Below are positions 1-11,185 of a DNA stretch of 64,000 nt, piece by piece. The position numbers and the translations under genes were made by a program. The notes beneath the pieces were generated by a model. It had not been told where the DNA came from, did not search any database, and saw nothing but the letters and a program-made list of their open reading frames with translations. The stretch's first letter is position 1, and each line of letters begins with the position of its first letter. The DNA lies in the NCBI GenBank assembly GCA_015680685.1, contig MNCI01015505.1, forward strand, positions 96,241 to 160,240, in the 5' to 3' direction. Origin of the DNA: Gnetum montanum. Taxonomy: Eukaryota; Streptophyta; Gnetopsida; Gnetales; Gnetaceae.

Positions 1-98
1 AGCGTAAGTTGCACATTGTTTACGCTTCATCACGCACAGCTGCGTAGTGAGCGTAAGTTGCGCATTGCTTACGCTTCATCACGTGCAACTGCGTAGTG
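1..98 (+). repeat. 49-bp tandem repeat, two copies
   Basis: Positions 1-49 and 50-98 are two near-identical 49-bp units beginning AGCGTAAGTTGC and ending CTGCGTAGTG; a third unit starts at 99 and then diverges. The array may continue left of the window. It lies upstream of the TATA box at 353, where enhancer repeats often sit in LTR U3 regions. Confidence 0.85.
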
Positions 99-352
99 AG
101 CGTAAAGCAACTCTGAGCTTATTGTTTTTACACCAGATTACGCTCATACACGCAACGCAACGCGAATGAGTGTAATACAACCTGAAAGCAATTAAAGCAC
201 GCTCAGCATGTGCCTACTCTTCACACGCACAACACGCAAACAAGCGTGTTGTGCGTAGTCACAGTCTAACTTAAAAGATCATGCCAGCAGGGCCTGCAAT
301 ATCCGGGACCCACATCATCAGGGTTGCACCTTTTCCACGAAGCATCGCAGCC

Positions 353-360
353 TATAAATA
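353..360 (+). promoter_or_regulatory. TATA box of the leftmost LTR
   Basis: TATAAATA lies within CCTATAAATACCCC, followed about 25 bases later by AGGGGTTGG. The same arrangement occurs in the LTR near 6057, supporting a conserved core promoter. Confidence 0.55.
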
Positions 361-1056
361 CCCCAGTTGACAAAGATACAGGGGTTGGCAAATCAGAGAA
401 GCAAAAAAGCATATTTCTGAGCACCAGAACACTTAGCACTTTGGAGTAGAGATACAGAGAACAGCGCTTTGGCAATCATGGACATCATCACCTTACAGCC
501 GAAGCAAAGTACAGTTCGATTTGAGCACCGGTGACAGGAGCAATCTTTCTGCTGAAAAGACTCTATCAATCAGAAACAGTTGATCGGTAGACGTCAAAGC
601 TTGGCCTACCTTGCATCTCAGCTTTAGCCCACGAGGTAGATCAGACTTCTGTTTAGACCGTTTTGCTTGTTGTTCTGTGCTTGTTTCACATCCTGTAATC
701 GAGGATTCCCCAGTGTAATTTCTCATACGAAATATACATTTGTAAGTCAAAGCGCGGATCTTGAAGCATCGAGCTTCTCTTATGTCAACCCCCTTTTATC
801 GTGTTTAGCATTATCGCCGTTGCAATCCAACTACATCGTTTTCCCCTCGTTTTATCACTCTTCGAAACAGATCGCTTTCTCTCCACGTAATTTTCATTGT
901 TTTACCGACCCGTAAGTGCCTGTCTGATCGACAAGACCGTTCAGGGCGCCGCGGATTCGTTTTTCCAGCATAGCCCTCACGCGGATCTGTGGCCAAAATT
1001 GTGTACGCCGGAATCTCGATCGGTATTTCCAGCTGCCGACGTTTTCCGTCGTTACA

Positions 1057-1720
1057 GTGGAGGCATTACCTTTTCCACAATCAGGTTAATATCATTTACA
1101 AAAACAACATACTCCAAGCAATCATAACAAATATCTACGAAAGCAGTCACATTGTAAGATGGAAAGCAATAATAGTAGAATTTGACCTACATTACATTAC
1201 GCAAGCCTCAACAAAAGGTCAAGCTATAGCCCACAACTCATGGTTTCATTTGTAAATGATCAAGCAGCTATAGATCTAGAATTCCCAAACAAGCACATCA
1301 ACAGGATTACTTAAGTGCCCAATAACTATAAGGCACTCCTACATTTCAATAGAGCTTCAACCTCCCAAGGGGGTAGCACTACTACCATTATCACATTCCC
1401 CTCTAGGGATATCTGACCCTTTGCATATCATTTTGCATTCCCTTGTACTAACAATGTGGAGGAGTATGAAGGTCTCCTTCAAGGTATCCTTGCAACACAT
1501 AACCTAGGGATCCAACACATAGTAATCCAAGGCAACTCACAATTAGTAGTCAACCAAGTGACAGAGGTTTACACCTTCAAGGTCCAACATTTACAACCTT
1601 ACTGTGACTTGGTAAAGTAGTTTCGTAAACATTTTACAATAGAAAATGTCTAACACATTCCTTGGAACGAAAATTCCATAGCCAACACACTAGCAACATT
1701 AGCCCTAAGCATTGCACTTG
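1057..1720 (+). pseudogene. Relic A: RNase H and archaeal-type RNase H of a Tat/Ogre-like pol
   Basis: In the frame starting at 1058 the sequence reads WRHYLF, then NQVNII, and ends with KGQAIA near 1215. These are hallmarks of the end of the gypsy RNase H domain. From about 1290 a second RNase H-like domain follows (CTNNVEEYEGLLQG, then GNSQLVVNQV, then NTLATLALS), which is the additional RNase H of the Tat/Ogre lineage. Stops and frame changes interrupt both domains. The reverse transcriptase that should precede them is absent, replaced at 1056 by the younger LTR. The copy in element B at 8925-9640 aligns throughout and confirms the reading. Confidence 0.85.
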
Positions 1721-3045
1721 ACATGTTCCAAACATTTCCCACCTCGATAGTTTGCAAATCACAAACATTGCATCCATATCCACAATTAGCACAACCCATG
1801 GAGAAGAGTGGTACAACAACATTAAGGCATGCCTTCTATAGGGTGAGTGTTTGCAACATTTGACTTCTGCACAAAAGGATGCAATACGCAGACATACACA
1901 ATAGTACATCATCATGGGTAATAACAAATTATGTTGCAGATCCTACAATGACATACTAATAACCTACATAAGCAATAGTGAAGTGCAAACAATCATTGAT
2001 TAAGTCCATGAGGGACTATGCAGAGGTCACATAGCACCTAGGGCAATGGTAATGAAAATCAAATGGTTAGGCTATTATTGGCCTTACATGGAGTGTGATT
2101 GCATCTCAAAGGTCAAAATGTGTGATATGTGTCAATCGCATGGCAATCTAATGCACATGCCATTGACTAAATTGCACATAACATAAATCAAATGGTCATT
2201 CTAATGTTGGGTTTTGGACATCATCGGACCCATAATGCCTAAGTTCTCCATAGGGCATAGCTTCATAATAACTACAACTGAGTATTTCACCAAGTGGGTT
2301 GAGGCTATTCCCCTTAGGAAGACAACACTATAACAAGTTTGCAAATTCATGCTTGATAACATAGTGACCCATTTCAACTTACCCATGACCATAGTAACAA
2401 ACAATGGACCACAATTTAGCAATGTTGAAACTAAAGCTTCTTGTGAGTGTTTTGGCACCAAACATTCCTTTTCATCTTCGTACTACCCTTAGGTAAATGG
2501 CTAAGAGGATGCCACTAACAAAGTCATCATAAACCTTCTAAAGAAGATGCTAAGCAAAAAAATGACAATGGCATGAGCAACTAGTCTACACCCTATGGGC
2601 CTACCCCACAATGCACCGAACAATGATAAGTAAGACACCTTACAACCTTGTTTATGGATCTAAAGCAATTTTTCCACTTGAATTATAGGTTCCATCGCTC
2701 TATGTGATCCTCTCAAACTTCATCAACAAAGCTTAGAATAATGAGTTAAGAATCATTGACCTTAACTTAATAGAAAAGGGGCACATGCAAATGCTTGGTT
2801 GCATTAAATGGTACCAAGAAAAGTAATAGCAGAAGCACCATCACAACCAACATTAATGCCTAATCAAGAAAAGGGACCTAGTCCTCAAGGCAATTCATGA
2901 GCCCATGGACAAATTCTTAGCCAACTAGGAAGAGTATTTCTTGGTCACTAGGGCATACTACAATGAAGCATTTAATCTTGCTAACCAAGACAAGAATGAG
3001 TTTTCCAATCCAATGAACCATTTGTAGCTGAGTCCATACTATACT
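1721..3045 (+). pseudogene. Relic A: integrase remnant of a Tat/Ogre-like element
   Basis: After a short linker the integrase region begins around 1920. It can be followed through all frames to about 3045, including PYNLVYGSKAIFPLEL near 2640 and a C-terminal YFLVTRAYYNEAFNL near 2940. Stops are very frequent. The parallel copy at 9700-10940 has the same order and better residues. The integrase would join element cDNA to host DNA, but this copy cannot be functional. Confidence 0.8.
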
Positions 3046-3059
3046 TAGCATGCAGCGAA

Positions 3060-3660
3060 ACACATCAATTCAACATGGTAAGCATCTGTTCGCTATGATG
3101 TTTAACTAGCATAAGATAAGCATCCATCCACTATGATGTTAAACTAGCATAAGGTAATCATTCATCTACTATGACATTGAACTAGAAAAGCATTCATTTA
3201 CTACGATGTTAAATTGAGACCCAAACCTCTTCTTTGCTATGACATTAAACTGGCACAGCATTCATCCACCATGATGTTAAACTAGCATAACTCATCCACT
3301 ATGACATCAAACTAGCATAGCATTCATCCGCTATGATATTAAACTGGCACAGCATTCATCCACTATGATGTTAAACTGGTACCCATACCATTCATCTGCT
3401 ATGATGTCAAACTAGCACAGCATTCATCTACTATGACATTAAATTGGCACAATATATTGTCTGCTATGACGCTAGCATAGCACATCTACTATGATGCTAA
3501 AATAGCATAGCACATGTCTACTATGATGTTAAACTAGCACAACATTCATCCACTATGATGCTAAACTAGCACATAGCAGCCTGCTAGGACTATAAACCAA
3601 CACATCATAGTCTGCTAGGACCTTAAACTAGTAGGGCTATGGTCTACCAAGACCTTAAAT
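3060..3660 (+). repeat. About 33-bp minisatellite downstream of integrase (relic A)
   Basis: Repeats of the form CTATGATGTTAAACTAGCAY with CATTCATCCA between them recur every 30-35 bp (for example at about 3237, 3270, 3300, 3333 and 3365). Towards the right the unit drifts to TGCTAGGACCTTAAACTAG. The same family occurs at 6825-7235 and 10975-11185 in this orientation, and at 19400-19680 in the opposite orientation. Confidence 0.9.
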
Positions 3661-4994
3661 TGGGTTTGCGTTTAGCCACACATAATTCTACAAGCAAGTG
3701 AGTGAGTATAACTCTAACTCCTCCCAACCATTTCTTCTACCAACCCGCCTAGGCCCCTCCACCCCCCACCCCCTCTTTTCTACACTATGCAAGCAAGGAT
3801 ACTATAATCCCAAAATGGAGCACTTGCAACTAGCATAGCCTTTGAAGCACTTGTAACATCATCATCCCTTGGCATTTTATTGGCTTTTCGAGCACTTACA
3901 ACTAGTCTAGCCTTTGGAGCATTTGCAACATCATCACCCCTAGCCATTTTGTTGGTTTTTCAAGCACTTGCCATTGGTTTGGCCTTTGGAGCACTCGTGG
4001 CATCATCATCTCTAACATTTTATTTGCATTGTGTTGTGTGGTTTTCTTGTCTTCTTGGAGTTTTGTTTGTAGGATGAAGCCCTAAGGCAATCATACAAAG
4101 GTGCATCTCATTATAGCAACAAGTCGCCGCATTACTTGGATGTGCATGATTGGACTAGCTAAGACACTTGAGAGTGCACATACCTACTACCCCATTATAG
4201 CTTACCTACACCCATTCCTATGACTTCATACCCTTGCACTCCCCTACATAATCAAGATTGCAAACCCCTCTAATGCTCACATGATGTGAACACATGGCAT
4301 CTTTTGCAAGGCAAACCATAGAACCCAAGGTGGACATAACATAAGTTGTCCTATGGGAAGCCTCTATTGGCTAGTCAAAGCCCAAGGAGATGTAATAAAA
4401 ATCATTCTGGGGAGGAAACACCTATCCCATAGATTTGATGTGATTTTTCAAGCATCAAACCAAAGCCCATCTAGTTGCACATAGTCCACTTAATGGAAAG
4501 CACCCCCACAATTAACATTTAGCAATGTGTAGAACCCAAAGAAGGTACACCCGCAGCAAAAAACACAAAAAAAAAGCAAAAAAGAAAAAGAAAAAGAAGA
4601 AATATAGAGTAAAGGGAAAAAATCATGTTCCCAAGCAAATCAGTAGAGTTGTAATTTCATAACTAGTCAAGCCCTAAATCCACACTGACTCTCTCATGAA
4701 CATTCCAACAAGAGGTCAACATTTCAGGGGTAAGCCACCTTGGTGCCATGGTCACCCTCAACCATGCTGACTCTGTATCCTACATCATGACACCCTATTT
4801 ACACCTCATCTCCCTTTTTATACCTAGCAAATCACCTACACCTATCACTCCCAACATACCACCATCCATAACACTTTTGAGTATGACACCACGACACCCA
4901 ACCATGCATGGAAGAGCAATGTTCATGCCAAGCCTGCTATGATGTTTTGTCGTTCTTTATCGATGTCTCTTAGGCTACTTCTCCAAACATCAAC
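3661..4994 (+). other. 3' noncoding region of relic A
   Basis: No gene is recognisable. The stretch holds a 72-bp tandem repeat, a block (about 4026-4140, GGTTTTCTTGTCTTCTTGGA) that recurs after element B at about 11260, a purine-rich run at about 4560-4625, and a tail leading into the polypurine tract at 4995. Its order matches the same region of B. Confidence 0.65.
3818..4033 (+). repeat. 72-bp tandem repeat, three copies
   Basis: Units start at 3818, 3890 and 3962, each with GAGCACTT...AGCCTTTGGAGCA...CATCATC...TTTTC. The period is a multiple of three, so an open frame crosses the array and translates into a hydrophobic Ala/Leu/Phe repeat. I regard that frame as a by-product of the repeat. 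Confidence 0.85.
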
Positions 4995-5007
4995 AAAGAG
5001 GGGCCAA
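4995..5007 (+). promoter_or_regulatory. Polypurine tract before LTR A
   Basis: AAAGAGGGGCCAA directly precedes TGAAACACC, the start of the LTR. Plant Tat-type elements typically have an AAAGAGGGGC-like tract here, which primes plus-strand DNA synthesis. Element B has the equivalent at 12115. Confidence 0.7.
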
Positions 5008-5049
5008 TGAAACACCATCAAATTTGGGCTACCATGTCTCGACTACAAA

Positions 5050-5660
5050 TTTTCCTAAGTGTCAGAATGAGGCCACTTTCTGCAAAGTTTTCTAAGTGCT
5101 ATGACTATTCTCTCCACTGCCCAAAGTGTAGTTAGCCCAATGGAGAGTGTAGTCAACTTTAAAAACTAAGTTTTTGTAATTTTTCCTAAGTGTGATTATG
5201 AGGCAAGAAGTTGCAAATTTTTCTAACTATTAGGACTATGCTCTCCACTACCCTAGAGTGTAGTCCGCTCAGTAGAGAGCATAGTCAACACCAAAGGTCG
5301 ATTTTGCAAATTTTTCTAAGTGTCAAGCTAACCGTTATAGATTTTTCTAACTGCTGAGACTACGCTCTCCACTAGCCTAGAGCATATTTAAGTATAGTTA
5401 GCATGAAGCCCCAATTTTTGCATAAATTTTTCTAAGTGTCAAGACTATGCTCTCCACCAACCCAAAGCATAGTTAAGCATAGTCCACTAGAAGCCAGTTT
5501 CTACAAGTTTCAACAAGTGCTGGGACTATGATCAACCCTAGTTGGAAGCATAGTTAGCCTCCTATAGAGAGTGTAGTCATCACACAACCATGTTCTACAA
5601 AATTTTTTCTAAGTGTTGGACTACACTTTCCCCTAGTCCAAAGCATAGTCAAGCGTAGTC
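5050..5660 (+). repeat. Degenerate tandem repeat in the U3 of LTR A
   Basis: The phrase TTTTTCTAAGTGTCAAGACT, followed by ATGCTCTCCAC and then AGCATAGT, recurs with variation at about 5053, 5091, 5180, 5219, 5315, 5345, 5430, 5510 and 5606. This suggests an ancestral unit of roughly 90-130 bp, partly halved. Confidence 0.75.
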
Positions 5661-6054
5661 AGCTAGAACAACCTCCAAAGGCCTCCACAATGCAGCATTG
5701 GCATTCACCTCAAATCTAACTCATCCTTGGTGAGCATGGTTAGAAAAAATTCATCTTTTTTATATCCCTTTTTGGCCCTAAATCATAACTATTCTTGACC
5801 CCACACAAGATAATGGAGAGCGCAATCCCAAAGCATAGTCTTCAAAGTTGCATTTTTTAGGTACATTGTGGTCTTCTCAACACATGCACATGTAGTTGGT
5901 AGCATAGTTACAGTCTCACAGTCTTGTAGAGTCTAGTAGAGCATAGTAGAGCATAAAACCGCTAGCCTCAGTGGAGAGCATAGTTAGGTGTAGCATAGTC
6001 CTAATTTTCCCACTGCCACATTGCAACCGATTTTCATTTCATGCTAATCCTAGG

Positions 6055-6062
6055 CCTATAAA
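6055..6062 (+). promoter_or_regulatory. TATA box of LTR A
   Basis: CCTATAAATATCCCTG, followed by TTTAGGGGTTGG, matches the core-promoter layout at 353 and, more loosely, CCCTATAAAAACC at 12775. Confidence 0.6.
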
Positions 6063-6600
6063 TATCCCTGCCCTCAATGTTTTAGGGGTTGGAAAATTTG
6101 AACTACATTTGGCATTTTGGCAAGTCAAGGCATTCACAAATTTCATGTTAACATTTGGCAAGGTTGCACACCATCATAGCTCACCACATGAAACCACAAC
6201 CTAGTGCACACCATGACAACCAACCCAGCAAGCATAGACACCATAGCAAAACATCAATCTTCATTGCTAGACATCCCAAGACTATGACTACACTATCCAC
6301 TATGTTTTTTGTACACTACATACCTTCTCATCTCTTCTAAATTTAACTACGCTCAACCCCACTTGGGGTGGTGTTTCGTTCTCTCTTTCTCTCTTTCTTT
6401 CCACTTTTAGCATTTTTACTTGCATTTTTGAGCATTTCACTTGCATTTTCTACTATTCTAATGCACAGCTACACTTGGATGGTAGTCCTCACACATTGGC
6501 ACCTTTTTTTTGCATCAAAACCCTTGACTACACTTATCCTCATTGACACCGCGAACATTGCTTGACACTTAGCATCATTTGGCATTGCATTTGGTAAGTC

Positions 6601-7439
6601 CCTGTTTAATTGACAACATCATTCTAGGCACCCTGTCTCTGCCTCTAGCAGGCCCTCACATGAACTCGGGATCAAACTATGCACGCATGGATCCCTCAAT
6701 GTTCTAACCACTAATGTTTTCAGTCCCTACAATGAAAGCCTAAAAACTCTTGATTTTTATGTCCAAATAGCCCAAAAACAACCCTGATTAATGTCCAAAC
6801 TCATCCATGACCCTTGTAGCCTCAAACCATGCCCTGCTAAGGTCTAAAATTGGAAAACTTAAATTCTTTTTAACCTATATTAGCCAAGTTTCATCAAATG
6901 TAGCCTATTTTTCCTAATTTAGCCTTATTATATGATGTTTTGACTCATTTTTTACCATGTTTCACATCATTGACCTTCTTAACTGAGTATGCCTTTTCAT
7001 AGCCCTATATTTTCTTTATTTGCCTTATCATAGCATTATTTACCTTCTTTTAGCCTTGGATTGGTATCAAATAGTGGGTTTTGACCCTCCCTGGCCACTA
7101 TTTTCCACCATGTAACCATGTCCCACTAAGATCTTAAAATGGCATCATGGCCTACTAAGGCCTTAAATTGACATCATGGCTCGCTAAGGCCTTAAACTAG
7201 CATCATGGCTTGTTAAGGTCTTAAACTAGCAAAACCATGATCCTTGTTGATAATTACTAGCCTTATGTCTCATACTTCCCTTTGATTAACCCTTGTTTGG
7301 CCCTTATTGCACTTTGTTTCCTTGATTTTACTCTATTTATAGCCTTGGATGACCTTGTTTGCATTAGAATATCATGTATTTGCATAATAGTATAGCATTT
7401 TAGCACTATTTATTCACTTTTACCAAGGTACCACTTAAT
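6601..7439 (+). other. Noncoding spacer between LTR A and element B pol
   Basis: No gag or protease signature was found in any frame. The stretch is AT-rich and holds minisatellite units of the 33-bp family. TGGTATCAAA at about 7063 resembles the start of a tRNA-iMet primer site, but only about nine bases match, so it is not called. Confidence 0.5.
6825..7235 (+). repeat. 33-bp minisatellite units, dispersed then clustered
   Basis: One unit lies near 6830 (CCTGCTAAGGTCTAAAATTGG) and a compact cluster at about 7120-7225 (CTACTAAGGCCTTAAATTG and variants). It is the same family as at 3060-3660 and 10975-11185, but here it sits before pol rather than after it. Confidence 0.75.
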
Positions 7440-8690
7440 ATTCTTTTGGGTGAAATGCAAAACTAAAGTAAGAGTAACTGGAAGCAAATCAGTTTACCTT
7501 TGTGCCTACATGGACCCACAGTGATGCAGAATGATATATCGATCCTAATTGCCTAGATCTTAAGCCTGAGAGTCTTTTTGACTGCATAGCCTCAATAGAG
7601 AGACCTCTAGAATGGCCAAAAAACCTAGTCAAAACCCTTGACATATAGGTAAGAGACATAACTGAAGACTCTCTAGTTGAGGTTCCTATCACAACACATA
7701 GTGGTGTAGAGAAAATCCTTAAACTAAGTTCCTCAACAAGCTCAAGACATCACCAAGGTCTGACAAGGTGATATTAAGATCTTTGCTTGGTCATATGAAG
7801 ATATGCTAGGCCTAGACCCATGCCTAGTACAACACAACATCATACTAGACCCTAGCATTAGACCAGTTAAGCAAAAAGTGGATAATATTAGACCTAATTT
7901 GGCTTTGCTAGTTTATGATGAGATCTCAAAGCTCTGCCAAGCATCTTTCATCTGAGATATTGACTACACAGAGTGGATACCTAACATAGTGATAGTCCCT
8001 AAGAAAAAAGGGAGTATCCATATTTGCATTGACTTCCAAGATCTAAATAAGACAACCATCAAGGATGACTTCCCTTTGCCTAGTATTGATCAACTTATCG
8101 ATACTATGGCCAGGCATGCCTTGTTGTCCTTTATGGATGGATTCTTGGAATACAACCAAATTACAATCAACCTAAAGCATCAACTTAGAATGACCTTCAT
8201 GACCCCTTGGGATACCTTGTGGTATATCACGATGCCCTTTGACCTTAAGAATGTAGGAGCAACTCATCAACAAGCCATGACCTACATCTTCAATGATTAC
8301 ATGCTAGGTTTACTCATGATTATGTGGATGATATAGTCATTAAGTCTAAAGTGACTAATGACCATGTTAATAACCTAGATCTTGTGCTTAAATGATTCCT
8401 TAAGTATTAGCTTAGGCTTAATCCTAAGAAATGTTTCTTTAGTGTCAAGACCAATAAGATGCTTGGCTTTGTAGTTTCTAAAGTAGGGATTCATGTCAAT
8501 CCTCATAAGATTAAGGCCATATCCAAATTAGTAGTGCCTACCAACCTTAAGGAGGTTTAGGAATTACAATGTAGATTGCAATTTATTCATAGGTTTATCA
8601 CTAGGCTCACAGATAAGTTACAACCCATGCAACACTTTCTTAAAAAAGGGATTCACTACAAGTGGATGGCTTAATGCTAAGAGGCCTTTG
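7440..8690 (+). pseudogene. Element B: reverse transcriptase, Tat/Ogre-like
   Basis: RT copies the element's RNA into DNA. The N-terminal part reads DVFAW-like, SYEDM, GLDPCLVQHNIILDP and RPVKQK between about 7770 and 7890, then PKKKGSIHICIDFQDLNK at 7989 and DDFPLPSIDQLID. The catalytic YVDD is at 8321-8332 (followed by IVIKSK), in a different frame from the preceding block, so a frameshift lies between them. The thumb and connection follow to about 8690 with several stops. 7440-7700 could be the degraded protease-RT linker, but no protease motif is visible. Order and motifs fit the Tat lineage of Ty3/gypsy. Confidence 0.88.
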
Positions 8691-9110
8691 AAAACATTAA
8701 GCAAGAATTGGCACAACTGCCAATAGTCTATCCTCCACAAGAGGGTCAACTATTTTACATCTACCTTTCCATCTCTAACATGTTCATTGCCTCTATACTT
8801 TATCAGAAACATGATGATGGAGTAGAGATGCCAGTATACTATCATAGCCATGCATTAGTTGTCCATGAGACCAAATACACTGAAGTGGATAAGTATTGTC
8901 TAGCACTAGTCTTCTCATTGAAGAAGTGGAGACACTACCTCTTTAGAAGCCAAGTCAACATCATTTGCAAAGATAATGTTCTTAGAGCCATAACAACCAA
9001 CATCTATGACAGTAGCCATATAGCCTGATGGAAAGCCATAACCGCAAAGTTTGACCTTCATTACATATCTCAATCCTCAATAAAAGGTCAAGCTATAGTC
9101 ATACAACTCA
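8691..9110 (+). pseudogene. Element B: RNase H domain
   Basis: One open stretch (8708-9028) reads PQEGQLFYIYLSIS, ETKYTEVDKYCLAL and KKWRHYLF. It is followed, after a TGA, by FDLHYISQSSIKGQAI. These match the gypsy RNase H domain, which removes the RNA strand of the hybrid. Relic A (1057-1255) is a homologous copy of its second half. Confidence 0.88.
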
Positions 9111-9680
9111 CTATTTTTCCTGTTGATGACCAAGCAACCATAGATTTTGAGTTCCCTAATAAGCACATTAACACCATTAGCCAAGTGCTTGAGGGTTATG
9201 AGGTAGTCATGCACTTTGGTGGAGCTTTAATTGCCCATGAGGCCAGTGCTACTTCCATCATAACATTCCCATCTAGTAAAATCTGATCCTTCACCTATCA
9301 TTTTGAGTTTTTATGCACCAACAACATAGTGAAATATGAGGATTTGATCAAAGGGATGGTGTTAGATCGTGACCTAGGAATTAGATGCTTAATGATCAAA
9401 GGTGATTCTCAACTTATGGTCAACCAAGTGACTAAGGTCTATGCATGTAAAGCCAAACATTTACAACCTTATTGTGACCTAGTGAAGCAACTATTACAAT
9501 AGGTTGTAGACATTCATATCCAACACATACCCTAAAATGAGAATGCTATAGCTGATGCAATAGCAATGTTAGCCCTGAGTGTGATGCCAAATGTATTTAG
9601 TAAGTTGCCCACCTTAACTATGAACTATGCTATCCCCATCATGTAGAATGCTAAGGACACCTTTATGGTTGTAGTTCATA
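9111..9680 (+). pseudogene. Element B: additional archaeal-type RNase H domain
   Basis: Motifs seen are HFGGALIAHEAS, SFTYHFEFLCTNNIVKYEDLIKG, GIRCLMIKGDSQLMVNQV, KHLQPYCDLVKQ and NENAIADAIAMLALS. This second RNase H between RNase H and integrase is diagnostic of Tat/Ogre elements. A few TAG/TAA stops interrupt it. Confidence 0.85.
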
Positions 9681-9689
9681 CTGCTCTTG

Positions 9690-10960
9690 CTAGGGAGTGG
9701 TATGATGATCTCAAATTTTACCTTGTGAATGGTGAATTCTCACAAGGCCTGACTACCACTCAAAAGGATGTTGTATGCAAATGATCAAAGTAGTATGTCA
9801 TCATAGGTGATAGCACATTATGTCAATGGTTCTATTATGGTTTATTATTAAAGTGACTAGGTAAAACCAAAGCCAAAACAATACTAGAGGAGGTTCACAA
9901 GGGCATTTGTGGAGGACATACAGGACCAAGAGCTAGGGTTGCTAAGATTAGACGATTAGGCTATTATTGGCTTCATATGGAAGGCAACTACCTGCAGAAT
10001 GTTAAACGTTGTGACACATGTCAATGGAATAGCAACCTTAGACATGTACTACCAACTAAGTTACACAAAACTCAGATAACTTGGTCATCTCAATGATGGG
10101 GGTTGGATATCATTGAACCAATAAAGCCTAAGTCTTCAGCAAGGCATAGCTTCATCATCATCATAACCAAATACTTTACTAAGTGGGTTGAAGCTATTCC
10201 CCTAAGGAAGACTATATCAGAACAAGTTTGTAAATTTATCTTGGATAACATTATAGCCCATTTTTCCATACCCATGACCATAGTTACAAATAATGAACCA
10301 CAATTTACTAGCCAAAAAATCAAAGATTTTGATCACAACCTAGCCATTAAGCATTCCTTCTAATTGTCTTATTACCCTTAAGCTAATGAACAAGTAGAAG
10401 CAAGCAACAAGGCCATCATCAACTTGCTCAAGAAGATGCTCAATAATAACAAGCACAAATGACTTGAGCTGCTTGTCCATGCAATTTGGGCCTATCGTAC
10501 AACTTACCATATGGCAACTAGTGTAATATCTTATAGTCTAGTTTATGGCTCTAAAGTTGTTTTACCTCTTGAATTATAGGTATCACCACTTTGAGTAGCC
10601 TTGACCACCTTCATCAACAATGAACAAAACAAGGAGTTGCAAATGGTGACCTTAGACTCGGTGGAGGAGCAACATATCTAAGTGCTTGCTCATGTCAAGC
10701 ACTATCAAGAAAGATAGAAATGATAACATCACCATAACTTGAATAAGTGTAATCTCAAGGAGGGTGATCAGGTTCTCAGAGTCATCTACAAGCATGCAAA
10801 TAAATTCTCAGCCAACTAGGAAGGGTACTTCCTTGTCACTAGAGCCTACAGGAACAAAGCATTTAGGATTATCGATATGGATGGAAATGAGTTGGCCAAT
10901 TAGCTTCATCATTCTTATCTAAAGTCATATTACATGTAGCTAATGACCATCAATAAGTAA
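9690..10960 (+). pseudogene. Element B: integrase
   Basis: The zinc-binding HHCC part is visible: EEVHKGICGGHTG at about 9890, then GYYWLHM and CDTCQ near 10010. The catalytic core follows: WGLDIIEPIKP at about 10100, FTKWVEAIPLRK, VTNNEPQFTS (an N replaces the usual first D of the DN motif) and ANEQVEASNKAI with the expected E. The C-terminal part has VYGSKVVLPLEL and EGYFLVTRAYRNKAF. Several stops and at least one frame change make it inactive. Confidence 0.85.
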
Positions 10961-10974
10961 GCCTACTTTACTAA

Positions 10975-11185
10975 GGCCTAATGAGGCCTTAAATCCATAA
11001 CGAGGCCTACCAGGACCAAAAATTGATGTTACCATGGTCTTTTGAGGCCTTAAACCAGCAATATGACCTACTAAGGCCTCAAATTGGCACCAGGATTCAC
11101 TATGACCTTAAACTAGCACCACGGCCTCCCAGGGCCTTAAACTAGTATCATGGCCTACCACGACATTAAATTGGAAAGATTAGTA
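10975..11185 (+). repeat. 33-bp minisatellite downstream of element B integrase
   Basis: At least five units of the type GGCCTACTAAGGCCTTAAAY followed by TRGCACCAT. Position relative to integrase and unit sequence match the relic A array. Confidence 0.88.

Larger units (their letters stand above)
1..1056 (+). mobile_element. Partial LTR of a comparatively young retrotransposon
   Basis: The stretch has LTR-like organisation: tandem repeats at its left edge, a TATAAATA box, a leader-like region, and an abrupt end in ...TTACA exactly where decayed Tat-like RNase H sequence begins. It is visibly richer in CpG and GC than the rest of the window, so it looks younger than its surroundings. The TATA region (CCTATAAATACCCC, then AGGGGTTGG) resembles that of the LTR near 6 kb. 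It is probably the 3' LTR of an element whose body lies left of the window. No primer site or polypurine tract can be seen to prove orientation. Short open frames here have no recognisable product. Confidence 0.5.
5008..6600 (+). mobile_element. LTR A of a Tat/Ogre-like element
   Basis: It begins TGAAACACCATCAAATTTGG, a typical Tat-family LTR start, right after a polypurine tract. The U3 contains a degenerate tandem array (5050-5660). A TATA box lies at 6057, followed by a leader with pyrimidine-rich stretches. The right boundary is uncertain (about 6590-6600), because no clear primer site follows. It may be the 3' LTR of relic A and/or the 5' LTR of element B. Confidence 0.65.

Noticed and set aside
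3060-3660. CRISPR-like regularly spaced repeats
   Set aside because: Repeat and spacer both vary gradually, there are no constant repeats with unique spacers, no cas genes, and the DNA is plant nuclear. It is a minisatellite.
3880-4077. Open frame encoding a hydrophobic, membrane-like protein
   Set aside because: It is produced by three copies of a 72-bp tandem repeat, a multiple of three. There is no start context, homologue or codon bias.
7063-7080. tRNA-iMet primer-binding site (TGGTATCAAA)
   Set aside because: Only about the first nine bases fit and no LTR end lies directly before it.
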